64,000 bases of DNA. It comes from Carposina sasakii (taxonomy: Eukaryota > Arthropoda > Insecta > Lepidoptera > Carposinidae). The notes under the pieces are model-generated. The model was not told the DNA's origin and ran no database searches. It saw only the letters and a program-made list of their open reading frames with translations. The position numbers and the translations under genes were made by a program. Location: NCBI GenBank assembly GCA_014607495.2, contig CP053167.1, positions 4,464,001 through 4,528,000 of the forward strand, read 5' to 3'. Shown piece after piece: positions 21,777 through 32,040 of the stretch. Numbering within the stretch: the stretch's first letter is position 1; each line of letters begins with the position of its first letter.

Positions 21777-24700
21777 AAATTCAAAATGTTGCCTAGCAAC
21801 GCGATAACAAACCCAACAAGGTAGATTACACAGTGTGCTATGGGTTGTATTCATCTTGCTCCAGTGGTTCATGTATCATTGGACTGATAATACGGGAAAT
21901 AATACATACTTTGTTCATTTAACAAGTAGCCACATATAAAATTGGACTTCGACACGTTTTTAAAATAAAAGAGGGACAGAATAAAAAATCCTACCTATGT
22001 ACTCACAACAATGTTAAAAATTATGAGAAATATTAAATTATTTTTATTTATGTGTTTTGTTCACAAATTATGTGCAGAGGAGTATGAAAATGACGAAAAA
22101 TGTAAGTACTTTTTAAATGACATTTTATTTACCAACACACACCCATTTTGAAAAAATCATAGGGGGAATTTTCACCTTTTTAAAAATTTATTAACTGTTC
22201 CATCTGTGTGGGGACTACAGGAATAAAAACTAATTTAGGGAACGCTGCGTTTTAATTTGCTATGAACGAAACCTACTAATAGATCATGAAAAAGGAATAA
22301 TCTATCTTTGTTTTGTAGTATCCACCTACCTAGTCTCGACGTAGATTACCTAGTATTCTTATCCTAGTGCCTAAGATATCCCGTCCGACCCAGTTTTAAA
22401 AGGGATCGTAGTGTTAATTAACTACGGTTAATGAATATTTTTAATGTACTAGCCTAACCATTAGGTATTCCTCTGCTAGGTATTAAAGCCTCTGTTGAAT
22501 ATGAAATTTTAACATATTCAGAGTGATATATTTATTAAGCATTTTCATTTTTCCGAATGGTTTGTTGGAAGAAATTAAGCTCACCCTCATCTTTTGTGTG
22601 TATAATAAATAATAGGTAGGTATTTAGGGTAATTCTATTTTACAGGAAATGGATGTCAGTAGTTAGTCAGGACTCTTTCACGTAAATACTACTGAACGGA
22701 TTTTGATGAAACTTGGCAGTTATTACAGTTTATAAATACACCGGAATCACACATAGGCTAGGCTAGGCAAGATACGGGGGCGTCCGCTAGTACCTATACT
22801 TTAAATACTTACTAAAATAGAAAAAAGTCGGATGATTGCGAATCTCGTTCCTGGTTTGGGAGTAGGTACTCCCTACCTACTTAGCTACCTAAGTAGGTGT
22901 AATAAAAGTATTCCATGGACCGGACCTGCAATGACCATAGGTCCCACAGACACATATATATTAATAACCTCCTTGGTCCCAATAGACCAGCTCCACTACT
23001 ATGGGGTACGTACCTACGTGCCTTCATTTACAATCTAGCTAGGTATGTTAAATATTTAAAACCAAACCATCCTAAAATACATGGAAATGTAATACACGCT
23101 CTAATTTTAATAGATCAATCAAAGGCAGGGGTCATCTTGTTACGGTCCGTTGCCTTTGTAAAAACACACTAATATCAACTCTAATACTTGACCAACAAGT
23201 GCTTATGGCACCTGATGACACGACATCCGCTGTGAACAATGGATGCGCAGGCGCAACCCGCGTGTAACCGCCGCCATTTATATGCCTTTTTGTATGTTTG
23301 TGTGTCACGCCAAAAAACCTGGTTATAGGTGCGTGTTTAGGTACTATATTACTATAGGGTTGCCAACCGTCCTGTTTTCCCAGGACATGTTCTACTTTTT
23401 GGGGTGTCCTGGGCTGTCCTGGATAGTTTTTAAGCATCGTCCTGAGTTTTAAAGTCCAGACATATTCGCTGTCGGCAGATTTTCTAAGGGTGCCGACATC
23501 GGGCAAATAAGCGTCAGCGGCACCTCTAGAAAGCCTAAAAGAAGCAAATGGGTGAATTTCAACAACCTCGATTTTTGACTAATTACGCTGGCGAAATTTT
23601 ATATCCACTTTCTATAACTTTTTTGTATTCGAAGTAATAGCTAAAAATATATAATATTCAGTCATATGGTACACATTTTTAAAAACGTATTATTTCTTGA
23701 GATATCTGCATTTAAAAATTTCAATCGCCACCGATATTATTATCAAACCACCGAAAATGTTAATCTCTCCACTGAAATTTATTACAACCAGCGGAATTAT
23801 AAATACAGGAAATTAAAAATACAGAAACATAAATACATCATACGAATTACCTATTTATTTATTTTATAAGAATATGAAAACTTTAGATTTTTCGTTTATT
23901 AGTTGGTAATAATGTTTATCATCATGATTATAGCTTAGAAACTATGATAACAAATTTAAGGAACACGTTAACAGTTAGGGAAATATTTTATTACATACTT
24001 TAAAATGCTTCCTAGTGACTTTTTTCTTAGCATAAAACGTAGTGGCCATGGTATCTCCTATAAGATCTCGCAGTTCTGACTACACCATTTTAGGAACCTA
24101 GCCGTATTTATTTATATGTACGTAAAAATCTTCGAAAACCAGAAATAAGGATCATTTCTTTTCACATTTGAAAGTGCACCTCGTTAGCTACCTTTATATA
24201 TAAGGAACATCCCATCCGGAAATTCACAGTGTCGGAGATATGGCTTTTTTTTTTTAAATCTCCTTTTAGATGAGTAGAATGGCATATAAGAAATAAATCA
24301 CATTTTATACTTTGAACTCCCAAAAATCTATCAACATGGAATGGTCAAGCAAAATTTGTTAAATGTTTTTGCCAATTAAGCCCCTACTCTTTCAAAATAA
24401 TATACTGCGTCATGCGTACCCTTTATAGAACTAAATTCCTTATTTAATAAGCTACTCAAAAAGGTGTAATTTATTATGAGAAAGCTTACTAGCAGCTGAC
24501 CAATATAGGTTTCAAAAAATACATTCCGTGGCGCTACAGCCTATAGCAGTGTTATATTGAGGCAAGTAGAATGTAGAACTTTTCTGTTATCATCAGGCGT
24601 ACTTGTTCAAGCTACTCGGGTTTATCGCAAAGTTACTCGGGTTTATAGTAGCAATTTTGGGTAGTTTCCTTGAGTTTGAACCGAAGGCCAAGTCATAATC

Positions 24701-25149
24701 AATATCACAAAACGTGGGATTGAAGTAGATAATAATTATGTGCATGAGTACACCTACTAGGCCAGTAGAACATTCAATATATAGATATTTTTTCTGAGAA
24801 CAGTCAGGATTCAGAAAAATATTACATTCTTATTGGTCAGCTATTAATATTGAGAGATGAATCTTAAGTGCCTGGAAGAACTTAGTTCATTTAGGAACGG
24901 TTCCCTTCCTATGATCTTATAACGTCTACTTGTCGATATGTGTGCTTATGCTGTCTATCGATTGACCTACAGTGCTCAGACTGCATCAGGAACACCATTA
25001 GGTATGCTAATCGCCTACCAAAAAGGAACTGGACAGTAAAAGTGCCGGCCATGTTAGTCGTTTAGACACCGAAAGATAGACGAACAGTGCAACTGGCTGG
25101 ATGCTACAGAGCGGCTGCCTGGGGTAGGAGTAAGACGAGATGGAGGTGG
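21777..25149. other. Non-coding stretch with repeat scraps
   Basis: A Helitron-like 3' end (GGATTTTGATGAAACTTGGC ... GGGGGCGTCCGCTAG|T) lies at about 22660-22795. A repeat scrap with GTTGCCAACCGTCCTG is at 23350-23460, and an old dispersed repeat piece at 24040-24110. Frames at 22832-23172 and 23132-23506 show no coding features. Confidence 0.4.
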
Positions 25150-25153
25150 CGGT
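25100..25153 (+). pseudogene. LINE relic split by the LTR retrotransposon
   Basis: The frame before the LTR reads ...GRSKTRWRW. Resuming after the 3' LTR at 34052 (one TSD copy removed) it continues RYDLDS-like. This recalls the GRPRTRWRDDLD motif near the C-terminus of RTE-type RTs (compare ARWTDDLKR at about 540). The retrotransposon therefore probably landed in a LINE 3' end. Short and tentative. Confidence 0.35.
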
Positions 25154-26850
25154 TGTCGCGTTGTTCAAAATTCCCGCGACATGGTGCCGTCGTTTTATTT
25201 CAAAAACGTTTTGGGCGTTGCCAGTCTAGCCGGAATTTCGTCTTTTTGGCACCAAGATTACCTTTTATGGTAATAAAATCTCTAAAATTTACGCCGGGCG
25301 GGGATATTAAAATATTAACCAATGGCAAGGCCATTCTAGGCTGAGGTCAATAACCGTGCGGTTCGGTACGTACAAGGCTGTTGCCTCGATCGCGCGGTCG
25401 CCAGCATTACCAAAGTTTGTCTCAGAGGATTAGGAACTATTTTGAAGCCTAAGTTAATTCCTCGTTCCTTACCTATTATAAATATTACTTTCTGCTGTTT
25501 TGCAACTCAAATAGTCGCCATAGTGCAACTAAATAATTTTATTGTGATAAGTGTCGCCACTTCGAACTAGGTAAGTGAGTGAATATATATAGCTATATTT
25601 TATCTATTTATTTCGTGTAGCATTTATAGGTGCGTTGTAGCTTCGTTAAAATGTTTATATATTCTATGCTGTGCTAAATAGTGTTCTAGCACTTATCGTT
25701 GGTCTAGATTCTGGATAGCAACTGTATCTCATTAGCTGACCGTGTTATAGGTACCTAATTATAAATTGTATACTTAATTCTAATTCGCTATCCACGAATG
25801 CCATTATTTAATTGTTATTTTAGATTTTAGTTAGAATTCACTTAGTACTGCGACGGAATCTAGATTATTTGACTACCTCACAATTTTAATATGACCGTTA
25901 TCTTAGTGGAAGTCTTGATTTAAGTTCACATTTGAGTTTAGCCCTAAATATGAACGTATTTAATTAAAACTAAAGGTACATAAGAAGGAATTATTATGTA
26001 ATAATCCGGATTCCAAGGTACCAGCTACGCACCTATAACTACCCTCTTCTATAATATTATTTGAAATTATAGGTATATATTTATTTATTCTGTATTTATA
26101 TAATCTAATGTATTTTATATTATTGTGTATTATTTATTGTGTTTTTTTTCCAACGCCTATTCCGAATATTCAGATTGCAAATATTTTTGTAGTTACCTTC
26201 TACCTTTTTTCTTAATTTTTTTCATTGCTAAATCTGAATATTCGGATTAATTTTTTTTCTACTCAGCTCCATTTATTTTTTCTTTGTAAATGTCTCTGCC
26301 AATCGGATAATATTAATTGTATAGATTTGTTATTTGGAGACATTACCCGATTGGCAGATTTGGGAAGAGGCACACCGCCTTACACCGGATCTGTTAAATT
26401 CCAGGTTCGGTGGCGATTACGTTTGGATTACGTCCGGATTAGGATTTCGTCCGGATTTGAACGTCGTTCGGAATTGGATTTCGTTCGGAATTGGGTTTCA
26501 TTCGGAATTGGATTTGGAGTATTCCAAGGATTGCCGAATATTCCACCGAGCTCCCTCACACCTGCCGAGCATTCCGTCGGACTTTACACATCGCTGCCTC
26601 GGCTGCTACCGTGGATACGCCTCTCCAAAGCTACGTGTTATTTTGTAAACAATTTTAATATTTATCGGAGAACCCAGGATTAGTCACCCACGACCTGTTA
26701 TCGCGTTACTTTAATTAATTAGTCTCGTGTTCATAAATTGTTTTTTATTTTAATCACTTAGTTGTACCGTATTTTTCTTTTGTTTTAAATTCATTAACTG
26801 GACCTGTCCACTTCTTGCCTGTAATAGGGGAAGAAGGGGACAGCGTTTCA
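25154..26850 (+). repeat. 5' LTR of Ty3/gypsy retrotransposon, 1697 bp
   Basis: Starts TGTCGCG and ends TTTCA, with the canonical TG..CA ends. The first 28 bp form a hairpin (TGTCGCG..CGCGACA). It is preceded by CGGT (25150-25153), which is duplicated after the 3' LTR (34048-34051). At 26420-26520 it carries a degenerate array of about 17-bp units (TTCGTTCGGAATTGG). Frames at 26225-26683 recur identically in the 3' LTR and are not taken as genes. Confidence 0.95.
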
Positions 26851-26868
26851 TTGGCGCCCACTCGTTTT
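26851..26868 (+). other. Primer binding site
   Basis: TTGGCGCCCACTCG directly follows the LTR. TGGCGCCC is the type used with tRNA-Lys in gypsy-like elements (knowledge of the family). The primer assignment is tentative. Confidence 0.65.
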
Positions 26869-27274
26869 TATTACATAACATTGATCCTGGTTTCTAGGTG
26901 ATTGGTGAGTCATATTTATTATTTTGTATACTTTTCAGCTTTGTGTATTTTTTTTTATTTCATAGCAGTAGTGCTCGCGGCCTGGCACGCCCGGTGAAAT
27001 ACTGCGACCCAATAGACTCCAACCCTTATTTTGGGGTTGTTGGAAGAAATTGGGTACCCGTTATTTTCACAGGTCCGCATATTATATAAGTATTTTTATT
27101 CTTTATATATATATATTTATTTCTTCTGTTTCACTCACTACCTTTTTCATTTAGCGAGTTATCCAGATATTTCGTTATTTTCAACGGATTTTATTTTTTT
27201 GTACTACCTTCGGGTCGTTGTTTTTTTTTTTCTTTCACGTTAAGTTTTTATTTTTTTATTTTTATCAAATCAAG

Positions 27275-28219
27275 ATGTCGCGGCCTACAACCCCGACATT
27301 ATATTTGTCACCGAATCCTTCGGCTGGTCCTTCATCACCTACATTACCTACGGTGAAGGATGAGCCGTGCGTCAAGTGCAATGACGTTGCACCTGCTATT
27401 ACGGTGGTATGCGACCGCAATAATTTATCCGAGCTCCTCAAGCTCAAGTTTAACGGGAAATCTTGTGTTCGGTCTTTCCTTATGCGACTCGAGGAGTTGC
27501 GTAAAGCGCGTGGTGTTGCGGACGACCGTATTTTTAGAATGATGCCTGAAATACTTACTGATAACGCGTTACACTGGTTCCGTTCGGTGCGAGATTATAT
27601 CTCCAATTGGTCGCAGTTAGTAGATTCTATGAAAGAGGAGTTCGATATTCCTAACTACGACTACAAGCTGCTTAAGGAGATTAGGGAGCGCACTCAGGGT
27701 AGGTCAGAGAGCATGCCGATATACATTGCGATTATGCATGGCATGTTTAGTCGTTTGTCAAAACCTATTTCGGAAGAGGATAAATTGGAAATTTTACTTA
27801 ATAATATTAGACCTTGTTATTCAAATGTTTTAGCTACATCAACCGAGGTTAATTCAGTTATGCAATTGCGTACCATCTGCAAGAGGTACGAGACTGTTAT
27901 GGCTCGTTCGGCGGATTTTGTGGAACCGTCGACATCACTATCTTCGAAGGTTGCACCTGAATTTGCCTATGGTTATGACCAGTCTAGCAAGGGTCGTAGT
28001 AATTTTAATAATAATAACAATATTAATAAATGTAATGCAATCAATTCATTAGGTTCCTCAAGAAAATTGAAATGTTTTAAATGCGGTTTAGACGGGTTTT
28101 CTATTTTAAATTGTCCTACTTGTGCAAAGACATTAGTATGCAGGGTATGTGGCGAAAAAGGTGTCGCCATTAGTAATTGTCCTAAATGTAAGGGTGTTGC
28201 GTCACAGTCAAAAAACTAG
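27275..28219 (+). CDS. gag: Gag polyprotein of the LTR retrotransposon
   Basis: The start at 27275 is the ATG that begins MSRPTTPTLYLSPNP. It is preferred over an upstream in-frame ATG at 27218, which would add only a low-complexity FFFF leader. 314 residues. The central part (about 55-220) has the helical capsid character of Ty3/gypsy Gag (RKARGVADDRIFRMMPEILT, ALHWFRSVRDY, MPIYIAIMHGMFSRLSKPI). The C-terminus has two zinc-knuckle-like modules, CFKCGLDGFSILNC and CRVCGEKGVAISNC, each followed by PxC. The usual His is Phe in one and Val in the other. It forms the particle shell and packages RNA in the cytoplasm. The TAG stop at 28217 directly follows the slippery site. The frame is intact. 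Confidence 0.9.
   Translation: MSRPTTPTLYLSPNPSAGPSSPTLPTVKDEPCVKCNDVAPAITVVCDRNNLSELLKLKFNGKSCVRSFLMRLEELRKARGVADDRIFRMMPEILTDNALHWFRSVRDYISNWSQLVDSMKEEFDIPNYDYKLLKEIRERTQGRSESMPIYIAIMHGMFSRLSKPISEEDKLEILLNNIRPCYSNVLATSTEVNSVMQLRTICKRYETVMARSADFVEPSTSLSSKVAPEFAYGYDQSSKGRSNFNNNNNINKCNAINSLGSSRKLKCFKCGLDGFSILNCPTCAKTLVCRVCGEKGVAISNCPKCKGVASQSKN
28210..28216 (+). promoter_or_regulatory. -1 ribosomal frameshift slippery site A AAA AAC
   Basis: The heptamer AAAAAAC lies in the gag frame as A|AAA|AAC immediately before the gag stop TAG (28217-28219). The pol frame is exactly -1 relative to gag and is open through this point. This matches the X XXY YYZ rule known from retroviruses and retroelements. 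A downstream stimulatory structure was not evaluated. Confidence 0.85.
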
Positions 28220-31200
28220 TCGACGATAGTGCGTCGCCCAGTCCACCTAAGTTTGATCGCGAGGAATGGTCAAACTGGCTAAGTACAATACGTAATTTTT
28301 TCCAGTCTTATAGGGTGGCCACTATCTTTAATAAAATTCCTGTTGGTGACGTTCGTCCTTATGTTAAGGTTGGATTTGAAGGCTATCCTGATATAGAGCT
28401 TCAGGGTCTATTAGATTCAGGTTCAGCAATCACCATTTTAGGTGATAACTTTCATAATGTTTTTGTTAATAGGGGTCTTAACATTAAGACCGCCGATAAT
28501 ATTTTTGTAACTGCGGCTGGTGGTCAGCGCATGTATTCGTTAGGTTATTTAGATTTAAATTTTATTTTTGAAGGTTCTACTCATGGTCTTAGGGCTTTCA
28601 TTATTCCACAAGTGGATTCACCACTTATTCTAGGTGTAGACTTTTGGTCTACATTCTCTATTTGTCCTAAATACTTACCTAAAATTAATTTTACTACTTT
28701 TAATAAATTTCAATTCTCTACCATATCGCATTTAGATATGGAAGCTACTCATCTGCAGCCGTATGATTCATTATCTCAAGTCGAGAAGGAGTTAGCAGAT
28801 AATGTCACTAACCAATTTCTTCAGATTTCTGAGTCATGTAAAGGTTTAGGTAGAACTAATATTGTTACCCACTGTATAGATACAGGCGACGCCGAGCCAA
28901 TCAGACAGCGGTGTTACCGTCTATCGCCGGAGAAGCAGAGGATAGTCGCAGAACAGGTTGACGAGATGTTACGTTTGAAGGTCATATCACCTGGCGAGAG
29001 TCCTTGGTCTTCCCCGGTGCTAGTCGTTGGAAAAAAGGATGGCAAGCCTCGTTTTTGTCTAGACAGTCGTAAATTAAATTCGTTAACTAAGAAGGATGCT
29101 TATAGTTTACCTTACATCTCCGAAATTCTTGATAACCTTAGAGACGCTAGATATTTGAGTTCTATTGATCTATCTAAAGCATTTTGGCAGGTTCCGTTAC
29201 GCGCTGCAGATCGAGAAAAAACTTCTTTTTATGTTCCTGGTAGAGGGACTTTTCAATTTAATGTTATGCCTTTTGGGCTTACTAACGCACGAGCAACTCA
29301 ACAGAGGCTGGTGGATACTTTATTTGGTCCAGAATTCGAGCAAAGGGTTTTTTGTTATTTAGATGACATAATTGTTGTTAGCGGCACTTTTGAGGAACAT
29401 GTTTCCTTACTTCTGAGGGTTCTTAAAAAGCTTACCGAGGCTAATTTAACTGTTAATTATGAAAAATGTCAATTCTTTCGTGACAGTTTGAAGTATCTAG
29501 GCTACGTTATAGATGCGAGAGGTCTTCGTACTGATCCAGAAAAGGTCGAGGCTATATTGCAGTTCGCTACGCCTACATCAAAAAAGGAGGTGAAGCGATT
29601 TTTAGGTACAGCTTCGTGGTATCGTCGTTTCATACCTCAATTCAGCACCATCGCTGGTCCATTAAATGCCTTAACGTCATCAAGGAAAAATGCACCACCT
29701 TTCAAGTGGACCGAGGAAGCTGAAAATTCGTTTCAGAAGTTAAAAAGTTGTTTAGGGAGTACTCCCATACTTAGTTGTCCAAAATTTGAATTACCATTTC
29801 AGGTTCACACTGATGCCAGTAATTATGGTATAGGCGGCATGTTGACCCAAATGGTAGATGGTATTGAACGTCCAATCGCTTTCATGAGCAGATCACTGTC
29901 GGGTGCTGAACGCAATTACAGCGTTACAGAACGAGAAGCACTTGCAGTACTTGTGGCTTTGGAGCATTGGCGATGCTATATTGAGAACGGGAAAACATTC
30001 ACCGTCATCACTGATCATTCAGCGTTGAAGTGGTTTTTGTCCTTATCAAATCCTACAGGTCGCTTGGCTCGTTGGGGGGTTAGATTGTCAGGATTTGATT
30101 TCGTCATTGTTCATCGTAAGGGCAAAGATAACGTCATTCCGGATGCCTTGTCCCGGGCACCTCAATTAGCTGCTATTTCTGTAAAACCTATAGTGCCACC
30201 CGTTACGACCGACGAGTGGTATCTTAATATTTTTAATGGTTGCTTAAATTCTCCTTCTAGTTTTCCTAATTACAATATCCGTGATGGAAAGTTGTATCGT
30301 TATATGTGTAGTAATAATGCTTTGGTCTCTGAATTTGAATGGAAGGAAGTCATTTATAAGGAGGAAAGGGCAAATATTTTAAAGTCTAATCACTCAGAAC
30401 CGACTTGTGCTCACTTCGGGATTTTCAAAACATACAAAAGACTTTGTCTAAGATACTACTGGCCTGGTATGTATAAAGATACCGTTACCTTCTGTGCTGG
30501 GTGTGACGTCTGTTTAGGATATAAGGCGCCATCACACAACACGCTGGGTCTCATGGGCAAGGCTAAAGAGTGTATTCGTCCTTTCCAAATGATATCTATC
30601 GATTTAGTAGGTCCGTTACCGGTTTCCCGAAAACAGCATTCTTACCTTTTTGTAGTATGTTGTTGTTTTTCTAAGTATAGTATTTTGTTTCCATTAAGGC
30701 GCGCAACAGCTGCAGCTGTAACGAAGTGTCTTGAAGATGGCGTTTTTCTAGTACACGGAGTGCCGCAGTATGTTTTGTTAGATAATGGTTGTCAGTTTAT
30801 CAGTAAGGAATTGAATAATATGTTTCTTAAATATAAAGTTCCTAATATTAATTTTACTCCAAAGTATACCCCACAGGTTAATACCGTTGAACGTTATAAC
30901 AAAACCATTGTCACAGCTATATCATCTTATATCAACGATGATCATCGCACATGGGATGTCCATCTTCCTAAAATTCAATTCGCACTTAATAATTCAGTCA
31001 ATGAATCGACTAAGTATACGCCGTCTTTTCTAGTCTATGGCAGAGAATTGGTTTCCAGCGGTTCGTTTTATGAGTCTGCATCGGATGTAAATCCAAATGA
31101 TGTAATTTTCAGGCCTCGCGATGAATATGTTGAGAATATAGGCGAGTTATCGAAGATCTTTAACGACGTTCAGTTGGCGTTATTCCACAGCCACGAAAAG

Positions 31201-31446
31201 AATGCGAGGCGTTACAATTTGCGTAGGAAACAAGCAGTGTACAATGTGGGTGATATAGTTTGGAAACGTACTTATTTCTTAAGCGATAAAGGTGCTCATT
31301 TTGCTAAGAAATTAGCTCCTAAATTTCAAAAGTGTAAGATAATCGCTAAGAAATCTTCACTTGTGTTTACTTTACAAGATATGTCTGGGAAGAGTATTGG
31401 GGATTGGCATATCAAAGATTTTAGATTGTCTAATAATTCTATATAA
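28213..31446 (+). CDS. pol: Pol polyprotein: protease, reverse transcriptase, RNase H, integrase
   Basis: Open from the slippery site, in the -1 frame to gag, to TAA at 31444. It has no ATG of its own at the start, so expression as a Gag-Pol fusion is expected. Numbering from 28315: protease DSG at 34-36 (LLDSGSAITILG); RT with SRKLN, SSIDLSKAFWQVPL, VMPFGLTNA and the catalytic YLDD at 348-351; RNase H with D500 (HTDASNYGIGG) and TDHSALKWFL; integrase zinc-binding H..H..C..C (NHSEPTCAHFG ... CAGCDVC), then the DDE core D763, D823, E859 with exact D35E spacing; and a gypsy-type C-terminal segment (YNVGDIVWKR). Domain order RT-RH-IN is Ty3/gypsy. No stops or frameshifts. With 1.7-2 kb LTRs and the RT style it may be Osvaldo/Ulysses-like (inference). 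No env follows. Confidence 0.95.
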   Translation, partial: KLVDDSASPSPPKFDREEWSNWLSTIRNFFQSYRVATIFNKIPVGDVRPYVKVGFEGYPDIELQGLLDSGSAITILGDNFHNVFVNRGLNIKTADNIFVTAAGGQRMYSLGYLDLNFIFEGSTHGLRAFIIPQVDSPLILGVDFWSTFSICPKYLPKINFTTFNKFQFSTISHLDMEATHLQPYDSLSQVEKELADNVTNQFLQISESCKGLGRTNIVTHCIDTGDAEPIRQRCYRLSPEKQRIVAEQVDEMLRLKVISPGESPWSSPVLVVGKKDGKPRFCLDSRKLNSLTKKDAYSLPYISEILDNLRDARYLSSIDLSKAFWQVPLRAADREKTSFYVPGRGTFQFNVMPFGLTNARATQQRLVDTLFGPEFEQRVFCYLDDIIVVSGTFEEHVSLLLRVLKKLTEANLTVNYEKCQFFRDSLKYLGYVIDARGLRTDPEKVEAILQFATPTSKKEVKRFLGTASWYRRFIPQFSTIAGPLNALTSSRKNAPPFKWTEEAENSFQKLKSCLGSTPILSCPKFELPFQVHTDASNYGIGGMLTQMVDGIERPIAFMSRSLSGAERNYSVTEREALAVLVALEHWRCYIENGKTFTVITDHSALKWFLSLSNPTGRLARWGVRLSGFDFVIVHRKGKDNVIPDALSRAPQLAAISVKPIVPPVTTDEWYLNIFNGCLNSPSSFPNYNIRDGKLYRYMCSNNALVSEFEWKEVIYKEERANILKSNHSEPTCAHFGIFKTYKRLCLRYYWPGMYKDTVTFCAGCDVCLGYKAPSHNTLGLMGKAKECIRPFQMISIDLVGPLPVSRKQHSYLFVVCCCFSKYSILFPLRRATAAAVTKCLEDGVFLVHGVPQYVLLDNGCQFISKELNNMFLKYKVPNINFTPKYTPQVNTVERYNKTIVTAISSYINDDHRTWDVHLPKIQFALNNSVNESTKYTPSFLVYGRELVSSGSFYESASDVNPNDVIFRPRDEYVENIGELSKIFNDVQLALFHSHEKNARRYNLRRKQAVYNVGDIVWKRTYFLSDKGAHFAKKLAPKFQKCKIIAKKSSLVFTLQDMSGKSIGDWHIKDFRLSNNSI

Positions 31447-32028
31447 TTTTTCATTTATAATTTTTTCTTTATTATTACCTTCTTGCTTTCATTTCTTAAT
31501 AGGTTTAGCGTGATTTTGGAATTTTATTCGAGAGTAATTAGATTGGCAGCGAGTTCGAGATCAATGGTGGTTGTCGGAGATTTGATATTTAAGGAAGGTC
31601 AACCCAAAGCCTTATCACTCAAGCGGATGATGACTTGTTAAATAAGCCATTTTTTTTCTTCATACCTTAATTTACTTTTAATTAAGGCCTCATCAAACGC
31701 AGCAGGGCGGTTAGTGACCCTGCACCTAACTAATATATTTAATCTTCTGGGCATCGCTATATTGTTCTCGAACCTTATCGTTAAGGACAAAATTTCGTTC
31801 TAGGATCACTTGTCATGAGTCAGCCTAATATTCTAGTTCTGATCTCTATTGTGTCAGAGTAAGTGTGATTGCAATTTCAGCAACTCCCACATAGTATGAA
31901 TATGATGTATGATTGATGATGGTATGTATGGATCGTATGTATGTTGATGAGTGTTTCCGAGGTTTTTTTTAACTCCTTCGTCCTTGGCGGTTTTATCGTC
32001 GTCTTCTACGCCTAAAAACCTTTCTGTC
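31447..32028 (+). other. Untranslated 3' region of the retrotransposon
   Basis: 580 bp between pol and the polypurine tract with no envelope-like frame. Confidence 0.8.
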
Positions 32029-32040
32029 GAGGGGGGGCAA
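32029..32040 (+). other. Polypurine tract
   Basis: GAGGGGGGGCAA abuts the 3' LTR start, the position required for plus-strand priming. Confidence 0.85.

Noticed and set aside
22832..23506. Frames of 68-124 codons on both strands
   Set aside because: Overlapping frames with no coding bias; region holds transposon scraps.
26225..26683. 152- and 104-codon frames in the 5' LTR, repeated identically at 33422-33880
   Set aside because: They lie wholly inside the LTRs and are driven by the 17-bp repeats. Identity between copies reflects LTR identity and not selection on a protein.
31447..32040. Possible envelope gene after pol
   Set aside because: No open frame of useful length, signal peptide or membrane segment; the element is treated as a retrotransposon without env.
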